From: Dactylonectria macrodidyma
Taxonomy: Eukaryota > Ascomycota > Sordariomycetes > Hypocreales > Nectriaceae
NCBI GenBank assembly: GCA_020744425.1
Contig: JAGMUV010000018.1
Coordinates: 1,302,001 to 1,366,000 of the forward strand
Direction: 5' to 3'
DNA: 64,000 nucleotides
This document shows positions 22,049 through 33,592 of this stretch, piece after piece. The first letter of the stretch is position 1; every line of letters begins with the position of its first letter. Made by a program: the position numbers and the translations under genes. Below the pieces are notes generated by a model, which did no database searches, was not told the origin of the DNA, and was given only the letters and a program-made list of their open reading frames with translations.

Positions 22049-23578
22049 ATGGGCAGATTCAGCATCGACTTCAAATCCAACAAGTGGGCCATCATATACT
22101 GTGGTGTGTCGACCTTTGGAGCCCTCTGCTATGGCTACGACCAGATCTACTACACCGGCCTCTTGGGCATGCGACCCTTTATCAACGACTACGGTACTAC
22201 GACCGATTCCGGTGGCAAAACTGCCTTGACAACCTCCTTTATATCTCTCACGGCATCCATCATTTATGTTGGAGAACTGCTCGGTGCGCTCATGGCCGCG
22301 CCTATCAATGATCGATGGGGCCGCAAAGCCGTCTTCTACTGCGCTTCGGCATGCATTACTGCCGGTGCGATTGTGCAGTTGACGGCCCACGGCATCGAGG
22401 GGCTGATCATCCTCGGCCGCATCCTTATCGGCCTCGGTATTGGCCAATTCACCGTCACCAGCCTTCTATACATCGGCGAGGTCGCTCCTGTGGCGATTCG
22501 CGGTCCGGCTTTGATGATGTTCCAGTTCATGCAGTCGTGCTCGCAGTTGGTCGGCTCTGGTATTACCCAAGGAACCGAAGCCATCCCCAATAAGAACTCG
22601 TACTTTATTCCCATGGGTCTGCTGATCCTCCTACCCGGGCTGATGGTACTCTGTCTTCCGTTTACGCCAGAGAGCCCTACGTGGTACATGATGGAGCGAC
22701 GCACCCCGCAAGCAGAGGCATCCCTGAGGAAGATCAACCGTAGCACGCCCGCGTACGACCCGACCCACGATATGAACGCTCTGAACGAAGCCGTCAGGCA
22801 AGAGGAGCTGAACAATGCCGAATCCAGCTGGGCCTCGCTTTTCAAGGACCCCATTGAACGTCGAAAGCTCTTCTACTCCTGCGGGGCCATGGTGGCGCAG
22901 CAGATCAATGGCATCCAATTCTTCTACTCCTACGGCGTCGTATTCGCGCAGTCCATTGGCATCAAGGAGGCTTTCACCATCTCTTTGATCACCAACGTCC
23001 TCCAGGTCATCTCGGTTGCCGTCTCCGTCCTTCTTGGCAACAAGATTTCGCGTCGGAAGAACCTCTGGGTCTGCAGTTGGGGCATCTTTGGTGCCTTGGT
23101 CGTCGTAGGTGGCCTCGGCACCAAGCGTGCGCCATTCCCCACTGGCATCAGCACTGCCATCGTTGTCTTTTCCTACATTGTCATTGTATGCTTCAACTTC
23201 TCGCTCGGACCCCTCGCCTTCACCATCGCTTCGGAAATGGCTGTTGGCCGCAACAGGAACAAGATCATGTCGTGCTCCATCGTCACCTTCTTCTTCACCG
23301 TCTGGGTCATCGCGTTCACGTCGCCTTATCTGTACTACTCAGCCAACCTGGGACCAATGCTTTGCTTCGTCTACGCTGGGACGACTATGATCACTCTGTC
23401 ATACGTCTGGTTCTGTGTGGGAGAAACAAGGGGACGTACGCAACAAGAGCTTGAACGGTTCTTCACCGATAAAATTCCTGTCCGAGAGTGGGAACATCAT
23501 CAGTTTGAGGACCTACAGACCGAGGAAAAGAATACCACCAAAGCGGACGGCTCTTCTCTCCAAGTCGAGCATGTTTAA
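22049..23578 (+). CDS. MFS sugar transporter (sugar porter family)
   Basis: Intronless gene of 509 aa from the ATG at 22,049; the frame is open further upstream, but this Met precedes the usual short cytosolic N-terminus (MGRFSIDFKSNKW). Twelve hydrophobic segments are visible with sugar porter signatures: YGYDQIYYTGLLGM in the first helix, NDRWGRKA between helices 2 and 3, IGEVAPVAIRGPA, PESPTWYM after helix 6, QQINGIQFFYSYGVVFAQ in helix 7, and the GETRGRTQQELERFF variant of PETKG. It should import a hexose-like sugar across the plasma membrane. The substrate is not shown by sequence; linkage to an anhydrosugar kinase points to levoglucosan or another anhydrosugar or hexose. It is transcribed divergently from the transaldolase and converges on the Zn2Cys6 gene. 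Confidence 0.92.
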   Translation: MGRFSIDFKSNKWAIIYCGVSTFGALCYGYDQIYYTGLLGMRPFINDYGTTTDSGGKTALTTSFISLTASIIYVGELLGALMAAPINDRWGRKAVFYCASACITAGAIVQLTAHGIEGLIILGRILIGLGIGQFTVTSLLYIGEVAPVAIRGPALMMFQFMQSCSQLVGSGITQGTEAIPNKNSYFIPMGLLILLPGLMVLCLPFTPESPTWYMMERRTPQAEASLRKINRSTPAYDPTHDMNALNEAVRQEELNNAESSWASLFKDPIERRKLFYSCGAMVAQQINGIQFFYSYGVVFAQSIGIKEAFTISLITNVLQVISVAVSVLLGNKISRRKNLWVCSWGIFGALVVVGGLGTKRAPFPTGISTAIVVFSYIVIVCFNFSLGPLAFTIASEMAVGRNRNKIMSCSIVTFFFTVWVIAFTSPYLYYSANLGPMLCFVYAGTTMITLSYVWFCVGETRGRTQQELERFFTDKIPVREWEHHQFEDLQTEEKNTTKADGSSLQVEHV

Positions 23579-23701
23579 GCAAACCCCCGCTAGCTAGTAC
23601 TTCATAGCTGTTAACAAGTAGTAGCAATAGATCTCAGGATGAATTAATTTATTTCCACAGTTCCTAATGCTGAGTAAAATTTCCAGCCATGATCATATCC
23701 A

Positions 23702-25732
23702 TCAAACTGACCTAGCAGAATATGGTGTGGTGGCGATATTAAAATTCTGCCTCTCGTTTCGCAAAATCGCTAAGCTCATGTCAATTTTTAGCGACTTGAC
23801 AGGCGAGGCCTCCAGCATTAGTTCGGCCCGGTTCAGCAGTTCATCCAAGTTACCAATATTCCTAAATATCGGAAACAAGGAGGTGACCGATTTGACTTGG
23901 AGAAGAACGAGATGCGCAGCGAATAGAAGCTGAATGTCGATCCAATTGTGGTACGGCAAGCGCTCGGTATTTCCAGACTCCCAAAGGCCGTATGTGAAGT
24001 GGATAATCAGCGCCGCGTTCTCGATGCAATCTCGACAAGACTCAAGAATCCAAGGCTCTTGGTTTGAATGAAGATTCCGGTTGTCTGGTGGTCGTACTGT
24101 GTATTCCATGTCCTTGTGGAGGAAAAAATAAAGCACGGGGCGGTGGAGGAGGAAAACGCATGAAGAGTATCGAATGGCGATCTCTCTCTTCAGAGGAAGC
24201 ATTGTGTTAGAATGACCGCGACAGGGAATTCTGAGGACATACCAAGCGAAGCGACATGTCTGGCATATACATGCTTAATGTGGTAGTGTCACGACTGAAT
24301 TGTTGATTATGGGGCCTTGACCGATACCAGCGTGATAAATCGTCAGCGAAGCCACTGACGATATCGGCGAGTTCATGTGGCTGCGCGTACGCCTTGTTGG
24401 GACTGTAGAGGTGGTGGAGGGTTCGATTGAGATGGCATCTCAGCCACATGTGGTTCTCGATCGCGTTCCGGTCAATGGATTCAATCCAGCCCGCAGCTTG
24501 CTGGCCTTCACTGTTGATTGTTGCAAATGCAGAGCTTTCTAGGTAATCGGGTAGTAGTGAATCGCAGGATTTTGAGGCGAATCCGTCGATTTCTGTCAAA
24601 ATGTCACTACATCACAAATTAGCATCTATTTGCGCTCAAGCCAGGTTGTCCAAACCTTTCAAGGATAAAGTGTAGTCTAGCGAACCGCCGCACAGATCTT
24701 TTCGACTTTTCTTAGCAGAGAACATTTGGGGTTTATGGAAACTGCTTACTCGTGTCCGGGGTGCTTCAGCGAGTATCCCTTGACCGCTGGATCAATAGAT
24801 TGCAGCAGGCCTAGGGCATGGAAAGGTCGTGCCCAAAAGTAGACCAGGCAACACGCGGTGAGCAGGACCAATGGGACACGCTCCTCGTCCGGAAGCGATA
24901 GAAGCACCCACTGCTTCTGAAGCGCAATGACGAAGGCGTGTGCAGACAAAGTTCTCGCTGAAGAATCGTCTCTCATCATGTCATCCGCCGCTGAGGCCGT
25001 TGCAAGGGAAAGAACCAGTAATTGGGGGATTGTAAGGCCCTCAAACGTTATGAAGAGTTCGTCATGATCGGTGCTGGAGGAGATTGATTCTGTGTGAAGG
25101 CTGTCTAGAACAGTGTCATGACCTAAGATTGTGCAAACATCGAACAGTTCAGAAATGAGAATCGGTAGAGTGCAAAATGAAGCGGAGTCATAGAAACGGC
25201 CAATGGCATCGACGATCTCCCGCAACAGCATCTGAGGAGCTTCGTGGTTGGTTTCTAGCAGTATCTTATCTGCAGCATCAGATTCCCTGAGATATGTTGT
25301 CGACACCATCTCTGGAAGCGTCAAGTTCAGCCTGATTCTCGGCCAACAGTGAAGCATCTTTTGGGCAGATGCTGTATGAAGGTCTGGGATGGTGGTGAGT
25401 TTCGGGCCTCGGTCTCCCTGAGATGAGGCTCTGAAGGGCCCGTCTCTATCGATGGCATTACGATTCCCGCCCTCCAAAGCCTGCAGACGAGCTTCGACCT
25501 GGGTAAGACGTGAAAGAACAGAAGCGTCCCTGCCAATTATCAGAAATTTACCGTAGCATATGGGACAATCCAAGAGGACCTACGTCTCAAGGCTGGTTGG
25601 CGTGGGTCTGTAGGTGCACTCACGACCAGCAACCCTGCAATGGCTGCAAGTAGGACGGATGCCGTCGCATCGCGACTTGCGAAGCCGGCAGGTATCGCAA
25701 GCCAAATTGGTTTTGGATTTAGGCGTAGCCAT
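23702..25732 (-). CDS. Zn2Cys6 transcription factor with fungal-specific TF domain
   Basis: Four exons on the minus strand: 25732-25584, 25529-24750, 24592-24243 and 24183-23702, giving about 586 aa. The N-terminal binuclear cluster has the pattern CX2CX6CX6CX2CX6C ([11 protein letters not shown] at 12-22, then C29, C32, C39). A short coiled-coil linker follows, joined across the first intron ([16 protein letters not shown]), as in dimeric regulators. The middle and C-terminal parts resemble the fungal-specific transcription factor (MHR) domain, with motifs such as [13 protein letters not shown] and [18 protein letters not shown], and [15 protein letters not shown] after the last splice. Position next to the transporter, transaldolase and anhydrosugar kinase, and the CGG repeats in their promoters, suggest it is the local regulator. 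That is inference; I found no such element before its own ATG. Confidence 0.85.
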
Positions 25733-25951
25733 CTGTCGTATAAACGTCTTGCTATGGGTCAGTTGAAGTTGCGCTTGGTGTTGTGGACTAGATTGAAGAG
25801 GATGCACCGGCGCGGCATAACGTGGGAGCCGTGAATCTAAAAAACATCTAAGGCAGCTTTTAGTCAGCCACAAGTGCCAGTCGACCAGACAGCATTAGAG
25901 TGAACTTCATTCATAACAACAATTGCTCATATCTTGTCTATACCCATTAGC

Positions 25952-26637
25952 CTACTTCCTTGCGGCAAGTTTCCTTTCTGATTCCCTTCGTCTATCGTCC
26001 ATCTCTTGGCGAGTTCTTCTCATCTCTTCTACCCGTTCCCTTCTCGCTTCCAAATCCGCTTGCAGTGACTCCTTGCGGTCTCTCTCAGCTTGTACCCTAT
26101 CTTCTGCAACTCGCTTAATCTCATCCGCACGACACCTCACTTCTTCTATGTCAGTAAAATTCTTGTCTCGTGGTTTGTCGCCTTGCCTCGTTCCATTGTG
26201 GTCCTTCGTTTGCCGCATTTCTCTTCGCGAATATGCAGACCCCCAGCGGTACGGCTGTGGAGAAATAGTCTGGCAGGGCCCTGTGACGGTGAATATTTGA
26301 TGTGAAAATGTAAAATGCCACTTGTAATTGTAGGGGTTTTTGGGCTGCGCTGGTAGATATTGGCGATCAAAACGGCGTCGCTGTTTTCTGTCGCCAAGAG
26401 TAGCGTAGGCCGATTGAAGCTGCATGAAGTCGTGTTGGTGGTATTTCTTGATTTTGTGCTGGGAGGAGAGGCACTCACCAGTTGGAACTCGGCTGTCGAC
26501 TCAGGTGTGTCTCCATTCTTGTCGGGGTGCTTTAGGTGCGCGAGCCGCCTGTAGGCGGATTTTATAGTGGCCTCATCCGCTGTATACGGTACTCCAAGGA
26601 CGGCATAATAGTCAACGGAACATGAAAGAGGGGCCAT
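25952..26637 (-). CDS. DnaJ-domain (J-domain) protein
   Basis: Two exons: 26637-26479 and 26419-25952, giving 208 aa. The intron (gtgagt..tgcag) joins TAEFQL to LQSAYATLGDRKQRRRFD, restoring a full J domain at residues 8-75 with the HPD tripeptide at 37-39 (LKHPDKNGD). The rest is a long charged helix rich in Arg, Glu and Lys (ERDRKESLQADLEARRERVEEMRR), probably a coiled coil. No glycine/phenylalanine region, zinc-finger domain or signal sequence is seen, so it is a type III J protein. It would stimulate an Hsp70 partner; the client is unknown. Confidence 0.88.
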
Positions 26638-27659
26638 GGTGGGCTGCAAGTGGTAGAGATACCGTGGGATTCGTGTCTTGCAGGAGTTCTTTACGATACT
26701 GGCAGTTTGCGCATGATTGTCTGACGTGCTGTTGTTGTTCTTGTTGTTGTTGTTTTTCCTGCTGCAGCAGGGTGGCCTTTTGTTCTTGGGGAAGTGTGGC
26801 GTTGGCGGGGCAGTGTAATGTTGTTTATTATCGTGGCATAATCGGCTGACCTTGGAGGCGTGTTTCAGCTCGTAATTAATAGCAAGCTGCGAACCAACGC
26901 GACTTGTCCATTGACGCTGCGTCAGCGCGCCACAAAAGAAAAAAGGGAGGTGGGACGACGCAGAATCCTGGATCCTGGATTTGCATTGGATGGTGGAGAT
27001 GATGGGATAAATTGCTTCGTCCGATGACAATGCAGGACAGTTATGCGGGGTGAAAGGGGTGAAACCAGCCGGCATAGGGGAACAGGACAAGATGGGGGGC
27101 TCTGTAAATAGTGGTGTATTAGTCATGCTCATGCACATCCATCGCCGGCTGTCCTTGAGAGAATTACTTGCTCGCATGGGAAAAGCTCCTACTACGCGTC
27201 TCTGTCCACTGACTCTTCCTTGGGGATTACAGGCTTGAAGCGACGAAAACCGACCTGTCCAGTTAAGTTGCAGAACTTCTAGTTCGATTGCAGTGCTGGA
27301 AGTCTGACGATCCCCCCCTTGTTCGGAAACACTCTGTGATAGGCCTCAGCAGTCTTCCCTCGTTCAGATTAGGCCTAGAGCAATCTCAACCACGAACAAG
27401 ATCCAATCACCATGTGTCTGTCCTCTTCTTGGACCCATATTGGTCTCCACCATTCTCCCAGTTGGTCTTGATCAGGGTGTCAACGCTCACCAGGAAGAGG
27501 CTGTGTTGCCACAACCAGCGATGGTTAGGCACATCGGCTCTCTCAAAGGCACCAGGCCAAAAGGTTCGCAACTAAAAGGCCGATTCAGAGCCTCGCAATA
27601 TAAGAACTACCCTCTTCCCCTTCAGCGCTACCCAAGAGGCCTTCATCCGCGTCTTTGAG
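26638..27659. other. Intergenic region with a short GTT repeat
   Basis: No gene recognised. An imperfect (GTT)n repeat lies at about 26,729-26,755, shortly upstream of the DnaJ ATG and probably in its leader. A TATA-like ATATAAG at about 27,598-27,604 precedes the small gene that follows. Confidence 0.4.
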
Positions 27660-27970
27660 ATGTTAGATGACCATGAGCTCCGGGCCGAGTATGCCGGCTT
27701 TCTTGATGCTTCTTTGGACACTGCAGAGCAGGAGGCTGCTGCCAAGGATATTCTCTTGCGCATCACCGGGTTGCCGGCCACAATGGCTGAGCGACCCCAC
27801 GCGGAAGAGATCAGAAATCTGTCGAAGGTCATCGTAGAAGATGCCGAGGTATGTGGTGAAGCCATGCTCCGTTTCGCCAAGTTGTGCCCGGACTAACGAG
27901 GTCATGTCACTAGTTGCACTGGAAGGACCAGCCAGAAAAGCTTGGCTCGATTCTCACCGGAATTTTTTGA
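27660..27970 (+). CDS. Small orphan protein, possibly truncated
   Basis: I do not recognise this protein. The ATG at 27,660 lies about 60 bp after a TATA-like box. Exon 1 (27660-27848) ends at GAG before gtatgt; an intron with a ctaac branch point ends at tcactag (27,913). Exon 2 runs from 27,914 to a TGA at 27,968-27,970, giving about 81 aa. Unspliced, the frame would end at 27,896 (78 aa). It is acidic and helical (MLDDHELRAEYAGFLDA). The second-exon frame stays open after the TGA to 28,099 with similar acidic helical character (EEDTEAAFDTLIANFSSEVDLVEHLKK), so the TGA may be a recent nonsense mutation, or be leaky (context TGA CTG). Confidence 0.4.
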
Positions 27971-28099
27971 CTGGGATTTGAAGAAGATACAGAAGCTGCT
28001 TTCGACACATTGATTGCGAACTTTTCCTCTGAGGTTGATCTGGTCGAGCACCTTAAGAAGTTGCGTCAGCTAATGCAGCCACTGGATGGCGAGCTTTGA

Positions 28100-28792
28100 G
28101 TCTGAGGAATACCTGATGTCTCGATGTTGTCTGCCGCGGCTTCAATATGAATTGCTTTAGCATCATCTGAAGTTTACTATATATCTTGATTTGTCACATC
28201 TTCGAGTCTATCTGTCTGCTTTTTTACTGTGTTGAGCAGTTCTTTCATGGATCAGGGCTGTTTTTCCAGGTCGGTGATTAAGACTTACGTTCATAATTCC
28301 CAGAATAGTAAAACAGCATGACACTCATTTACGTTACGATCACAATAAGGCATAACATCAACTCGATGGGATTGGCCAATGAAGTTTCCAGTGTTCTCCA
28401 TCCCAAGTCCCCATTTCCAGCTCAATCAGCAAACATCGTCCACTCTGATAAGTCACATCCCAATTACGAATAGGCCCTTTTGATTTGGGTATGGTAGATC
28501 AGGAACATTGCTAGTGGCCGAATGATATGTTGATGGAGCGAACCTCTCAGTAGCCCATTACAGGTTGAACGAAATTGCAAGTGGAGCAAAAGAGTCAATT
28601 CATTTGCATCTAGACCTCAAAACGTCCTCGTCCACTAAAACAGAGCCTCACTCCTCCCCAGCTCGTGTGCTGCATTAAGCCCTTGCTGCTGTGAGCCATC
28701 ACCCCCTCAACGCGTCAATCTAGAAAGGAATACACAAAAATGCCCCCCTGCTAGATGGATGATCTTTCCATAAACCCCAGGGTAGCCATTTT
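28100..28792. other. Intergenic region, no gene recognised
   Basis: This is 3' flanking sequence of the small gene and of the conserved hypothetical gene that ends at 28,793. I see nothing else. Confidence 0.4.
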
Positions 28793-29527
28793 CTAGTTCT
28801 GGAGCAGAACGAAGTGGACGATGTACGGCTGGACAATGCGCGAGTTCCTAGCAGCAGGCCCGACTTCACCGTTCCAGGTGTGGGTGGTGATGTTGATGCC
28901 TTGTGGGTTCTCACCCTCACCGGTGGGAATCTTGTTCCACTGGAAGGTCCAGTTGATGGCGCCTCCAGCAATGGTCGCATTCACCAGCTTGAAATAATCC
29001 GGGTTGAACGAGGGTTCGATCCACGACTTGCCATGTCCCACTTCCCTGGGAATCTGCGCGGTGATGTTCAAGTCGGCATCGCCGGGGAGATACTCGTTGA
29101 TAGGGGGGAGGACGTCCCCAACAACGGTCGTATCGGTGTTGGCCTCATCGTTGGCGTTGACACCGTTGTTGGCGCTATTGCCCTTCGTTTTGACAGGGCC
29201 AGGGCCAGGGATATCGATGTACTCGATGGGAATGGCGAACGTGCCCAGAGACGTCTGGACCAAGACACTCGAGCTGTTGAAGTGGGGCTGCGGGAGATCG
29301 ATGTCCAGCTTGTAGGTGGTCTCAAACGCCTTTGCGGTTGGCTTGCCGTAACCGGCACGGAATGCTTCTAGAGAGAAGAGCAGGCCGCCAGCGAGGGGTT
29401 CTCGCTTAAAGAAGGGGGTAAGAATCCAGCTGGGTAGCTCGCCCTTGGCCGTGAGCTCAAGAAAGCGACCAAGGCCGTTGTAGGTGGCCTTGATATCGTT
29501 GGAGGGAACTGGGACGGGGGTAGCCAT
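28793..29527 (-). CDS. Conserved-looking hypothetical protein, 244 aa
   Basis: Single-exon gene; the ATG at 29,527 is preceded by a TATA-like TATAAAT about 105 bp upstream. I do not recognise the family. The protein has no signal peptide and no transmembrane segment. A central Asn- and Asp-rich low-complexity loop (about 115-145, NNGVNANDEANTDTT) separates two beta-rich halves. Trp and aromatic residues near the C-terminus (INWTFQWNKIP, TTHTWNGEVG) suggest a compact beta domain. Strong codon bias toward C-ending codons and a canonical promoter suggest a well-expressed gene. Confidence 0.75.
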   Translation of the reverse strand: MATPVPVPSNDIKATYNGLGRFLELTAKGELPSWILTPFFKREPLAGGLLFSLEAFRAGYGKPTAKAFETTYKLDIDLPQPHFNSSSVLVQTSLGTFAIPIEYIDIPGPGPVKTKGNSANNGVNANDEANTDTTVVGDVLPPINEYLPGDADLNITAQIPREVGHGKSWIEPSFNPDYFKLVNATIAGGAINWTFQWNKIPTGEGENPQGINITTHTWNGEVGPAARNSRIVQPYIVHFVLLQN

Positions 29528-29631
29528 GATGAAATGAGGTTTGAGTTTGATGGATTGATGAAGTTTTGATGGTAAAATGAATGATTGTGAATGAGGATGA
29601 TTCGTAGTTTTGGGCAGATTGGGAACGGCTC

Positions 29632-29638
29632 ATTTATA
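29632..29638 (-). promoter_or_regulatory. TATA-like box of the 244-aa hypothetical gene
   Basis: TATAAAT on the minus strand, about 105 bp upstream of the ATG at 29,527; spacing and sequence fit a core promoter. Confidence 0.45.
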
Positions 29639-31731
29639 GGTGACAAGGTAGGATAAAAAAGGGAATCGTTTCCATATTTCTTGCATCATCCTGATTGATA
29701 CTCCGTCATCTCAATGCGGAATCCTCTAGAACAAGCCAAACGTTCACATTTCTCAGCGTCCAGATCAGTCTCGGCCACGCGTCACATTCTCAAAATGAGT
29801 CGATGGAGAGGCATGCAGTATTCAGCTGCGCACAAAAACGTTCGCTGCCTTTTGAATGGAATATCGGTGAGAAAACTTGTCCAATTCTAGACCATCACGT
29901 TCCAGTCGCCTAGCCAGTCACAGCAGCCACTGAGACGCGGCAAGTAGGCGGCTTCGTCTTCTCTATGGATATGCAGCTAGTCACGCAAGGCGCCCAAGAT
30001 GGCGTAAAGGATAAGTCAGATCATCGCAGTTACTGCAGTGATGCAATCAGCCACATATTGGCACGATAGACATTCTAGGCTCTTGGACTTAGTGTGTCTC
30101 AAGCACTCAGCATCTTCCATACTCAGATGCAGGGGGTGGATTTGGTTTCTAACGAATATTCGCGTAGTGTAGTTCAGTGCTTGCAAGACCCCCTATTCGG
30201 GAAATAAGCCTACACGAGCTGCCTGATTTCTCTCGCTTATCATTGTACCCGTCGTCTTTCGAAGCTATGTCCCCAGACTGCGGGCCGACCGCGGGCCGTC
30301 TTCGACTGGCGTTGTTGGTGGATTCCGGGGAGCACATTGGGAGCACACCACATTCGTTCTAGGTGAGACAATAGCCCAATAGTTTTAGGTAATACGCACC
30401 ACGCTGGGGAAACTTTAGCACTGTCAACGTGAATGGGGTCAGCTGTGGACATGAGCTATCCAGCCGTGTCTCAGAGGGACGGCGAGCGATGGAGTTGCCA
30501 CTGGTCTAGACCTATGCCGGTATTGAGCTATACAATATGGCGGCGCCAACAATGCGCCTCTTGCATCTCCCGTGTCACCCGAGTATCGTATTGTACGAAT
30601 TACTACTTGCCAAATAAGACATGCAAAAGGCGACATTCGAAGGGTCAGCCACGCTGTTGAACTCAAGTAGTCGCCCCATCTTACATTACATAGGTAGCCA
30701 ACTGCCCCTCCTTTGTGGGCATTCCTCAGGTCAATCAAAGCAATAGCCTATTGAATGACACAATTGAGGAGGAAAATGATGGGAATCGATATCCACAAGG
30801 AAGACCTAAAGAAGTCCTGGTACACGCAACCATAGCTATCAGAAAATACGTAATCGCGCCAAGTTCTTCTACGTAGATTACTGGAAACTCATTTCTTACT
30901 CCCCTGCTTATCGATGCGAAGGTCTTATCTCTGACTGTCAGAGGCGTTCAATTCCCCTTCGACATATAATTTGCCTCTGTAAACAAACACGAATTCCCCT
31001 ACGCCACCGTTAAGCCACATGCCCAGCATCATGATCTCTAAACATCCACATGCCCGACTTTCCAAAAGTCGTGAGAGCATGGCATGCCGAACCCTGATAC
31101 TAGACAAGTTCTATTGTTCAGCGTCATGGAGCTCTACAAGTACCGTTCAGACTCCCTCGTGGCCACATATGTAGGAGCGTCTACACGAAGGAGGAGATTG
31201 CAGATTAAAAATTATGCTAGACCTTACTATACCGTTGAGATGGCTCCCGACTCGTCAGATTGGAATTAATGCTTTATTTAACATCTCTTGCTATTAGTTT
31301 GGTTTCGTGTGACAAAACTTAGAGCCTTAGACAAGAGGAGGTAGCTAGGGAGCTTGGTTTGAAGCGTACGAGCAAACGTGCAGTAGCCTTGTCCTCATCT
31401 ATGGTAGTGAGAAAGGATCAATGGTTACTACGATGAAAGGGGAAATTGCCGACAGGCCATTTTATCCGAAACAATTAAGGGTGCTCGATTCAAGTTTCTT
31501 GTGTGACGAAATGCCGGATCAAGCGGATTCTGTTGCATTAGCGCTGACCGCATATCATGGTCAGCTTACTCGCACCCTCCACGTCAGCAGTATATCATGT
31601 GCTGTATTCCTTCATGGTCACTGCTACATAGACCCTGAGTTGCCCAAACAAATCTTTTGCTGATGATATAGTGAATTATCTATATAGATGGCGCGGCGCC
31701 CTTTGATTACTCCGTGTTGCCTCTTTTGAAG
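29639..31731. other. Long intergenic region, no gene recognised
   Basis: About 2.1 kb with only short ORFs in all frames and no domain, repeat or inverted-repeat element that I can see. The right end is the promoter of the flavin monooxygenase, with TATATAG at 31,681-31,687, about 50 bp before its ATG. Confidence 0.4.
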
Positions 31732-33592
31732 ATGGCGACCAAAAGCGTGGCAGATCAGACAGTGGCCGTCATCGGCGCAGGTAAGCTTTGCACCTTTTGA
31801 GAGCTACCAGAAGCTGAGCAGAGCCACCTAGGACCGACGGGTCTGTCCATGCTTAAGACACTTCGTGAAGATGGATTCAATGCCACGCTTTTTGAGAGGC
31901 GGAGCAGGGTTGGCGGATTGTGGTCCTACACAGACGACGAAAGCATGACGACAGCTTTGCGAAGTATGTCATTTCGAAGGAATATTCTGGATATACTTAA
32001 CTAATAGCATCAGGCACCAGTGCAAACATCAGCAAGTATACATGCGGCTTTACGGACTTCCCAATGCCCGATCGTGAGTTTCCATCCGACACTCTGGAGG
32101 GCCTGCTGACCATCGTCATCGTGAACTTCACAAAGACTATCCTCCATTTTTGAGTCAACAGCAATTACAAGAATTCATGGAGTCATATAGTACGAATTTT
32201 GGCCTTCAAAAGCACATCTCATTCCGAACCAACGTGACAAAAGTCGAGCGTAACGCGGACGACACCAGATGGCGGATAGAAATGACGATCGATGGCACGC
32301 CTGCCATAAGGGAGTTTGACAAGGTTGTCTGTTGTCATGGGTATCAAACTCAAGCCAGAGCGCCGAAGTTTCCAGGTCAGGAAGAATTCAAAGGCCGAAT
32401 TTTGCATGCGCAACAGTTCCGAAGGTAGGGCGAATAATATTTGGCCTGCACTCTCACTAACTGGGATAGGCCTAAGGACTTCGAAGGGCAGAACGTTGTC
32501 TTCGTCGGAATGAGCGCCACTGCGAGTGACATCATCCCACTGGTCGTTCCGCACGCTGCCAAGGTATACGTGTCTCATCGTCGTGGCGCCTGGATCTTTG
32601 GTCGCTGGCGAAATGGGCTTCCTACGGACTTGCTGGTTAACTACTCACGCCGCCAAATGGGATACGTCATGCAGAGCTGGTTTCCAAACTTGAGCGCGAA
32701 GCTCAGCCAGATGGGTACAAAGTTCTTAATGAAGAAGTATGGGGACCTCGATCCGTCTTGGCGACTGCTGGAGAATACGCCGGCTCTTTCTCTGGCCTTG
32801 AGTGCGTGCCTGGACGTGCTTCTGGACCTTCTGCGAGATGGAAAAGTCACCTCGCTGCATGGCATCGACTCATTCCCCGGAGGGAAAAATATACGGTTCA
32901 CAGATGGTACTGTACTTGATGATGTCGATGCCGTTGTCTTCTGTACGGGATATCGTGCTGATTTCAGTATCATTCCGTTCGTCCAACACAGCGCACCAAA
33001 GGCAGACAGTCATGGGAATACCTACGGTGGCGCTCCGATTCCACGTCTCTACATGAACATGTTTCCGCCAAACTATGCAGACAGCATGGTAGTTTTGACA
33101 TCTTCGACCTATGGCAAGAACAACGGGTTTTCCTTCGCTGATGTCATTTCCATGGCCATCAGCAATGTCTGGCGGGGAGTTAGCGCAGACATGATTCCCT
33201 CGCTACGCGAAATGGAGCGTGCTATTGACGCGCATCACGAATGGATCGCGCGTCGCTGGACAAAGGAGAGCACTACCGACGTCTGTGCTGTCAAGCAGTG
33301 GGAGTTCCAAGGGTTCTTGCATGATGCTGCAGGTACAGGTCTTGAGAACCTAGGCTGGGGATGGAGAGGGTGGTGGACGTGGTTGACGGACCCGAAGATG
33401 AACTATTTGATGCGCCATGGTGTTGAAACAGCGTACGCTTTCCGATACTTTGAGACGGGGAAGAGAGCCACGTGGCCTGGTGCCCGGGATGCAATCATAC
33501 ACACAAACAAGCTGGTGAAGGAGCTGAAGGCAAAGAATGTTGCCGAGGCTAAGAAGAAAGCAGCGGGGGGTTCTGGTTTCACAGCGCAGTAA
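31732..33592 (+). CDS. FAD-dependent flavin-containing monooxygenase (FMO-like)
   Basis: Five exons: 31732-31780, 31832-31963, 32014-32073, 32136-32424 and 32470-33592, giving 550 aa. Splices rebuild the FAD-binding VAVIGAGPTGLS (residues 11-22), the GGLWSYTDD segment, PMPDHYPPFLSQ, and FRRPKDFEGQNVVFVGMSATASDI, which contains the NADPH-binding Rossmann motif in the GMSATAS variant. CTGYRADFS near residue 327 matches the conserved LATGY-like motif of class B flavin monooxygenases, and the EFxG/HAxx region reads EEFKGRILHAQQF. Such enzymes oxygenate a nucleophilic N or S, or act as Baeyer-Villiger-type catalysts; the substrate is unknown. No biosynthetic core enzyme lies near, so membership of a metabolite cluster is not supported. 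Confidence 0.88.

Noticed and set aside
29000..29020. GGGTTCGATCC word resembling a tRNA T-arm B box
   Set aside because: No A box or cloverleaf around it, and it lies inside the coding region of the 244-aa gene.
29004..29371. Long plus-strand ORFs opposite the 244-aa hypothetical gene
   Set aside because: They are antisense shadows of a GC-rich coding region. The minus frame has a promoter, a clean start and better codon use.
31732..33592. FMO gene as part of a secondary-metabolite cluster
   Set aside because: No polyketide synthase, peptide synthetase, terpene synthase or other tailoring gene lies nearby.
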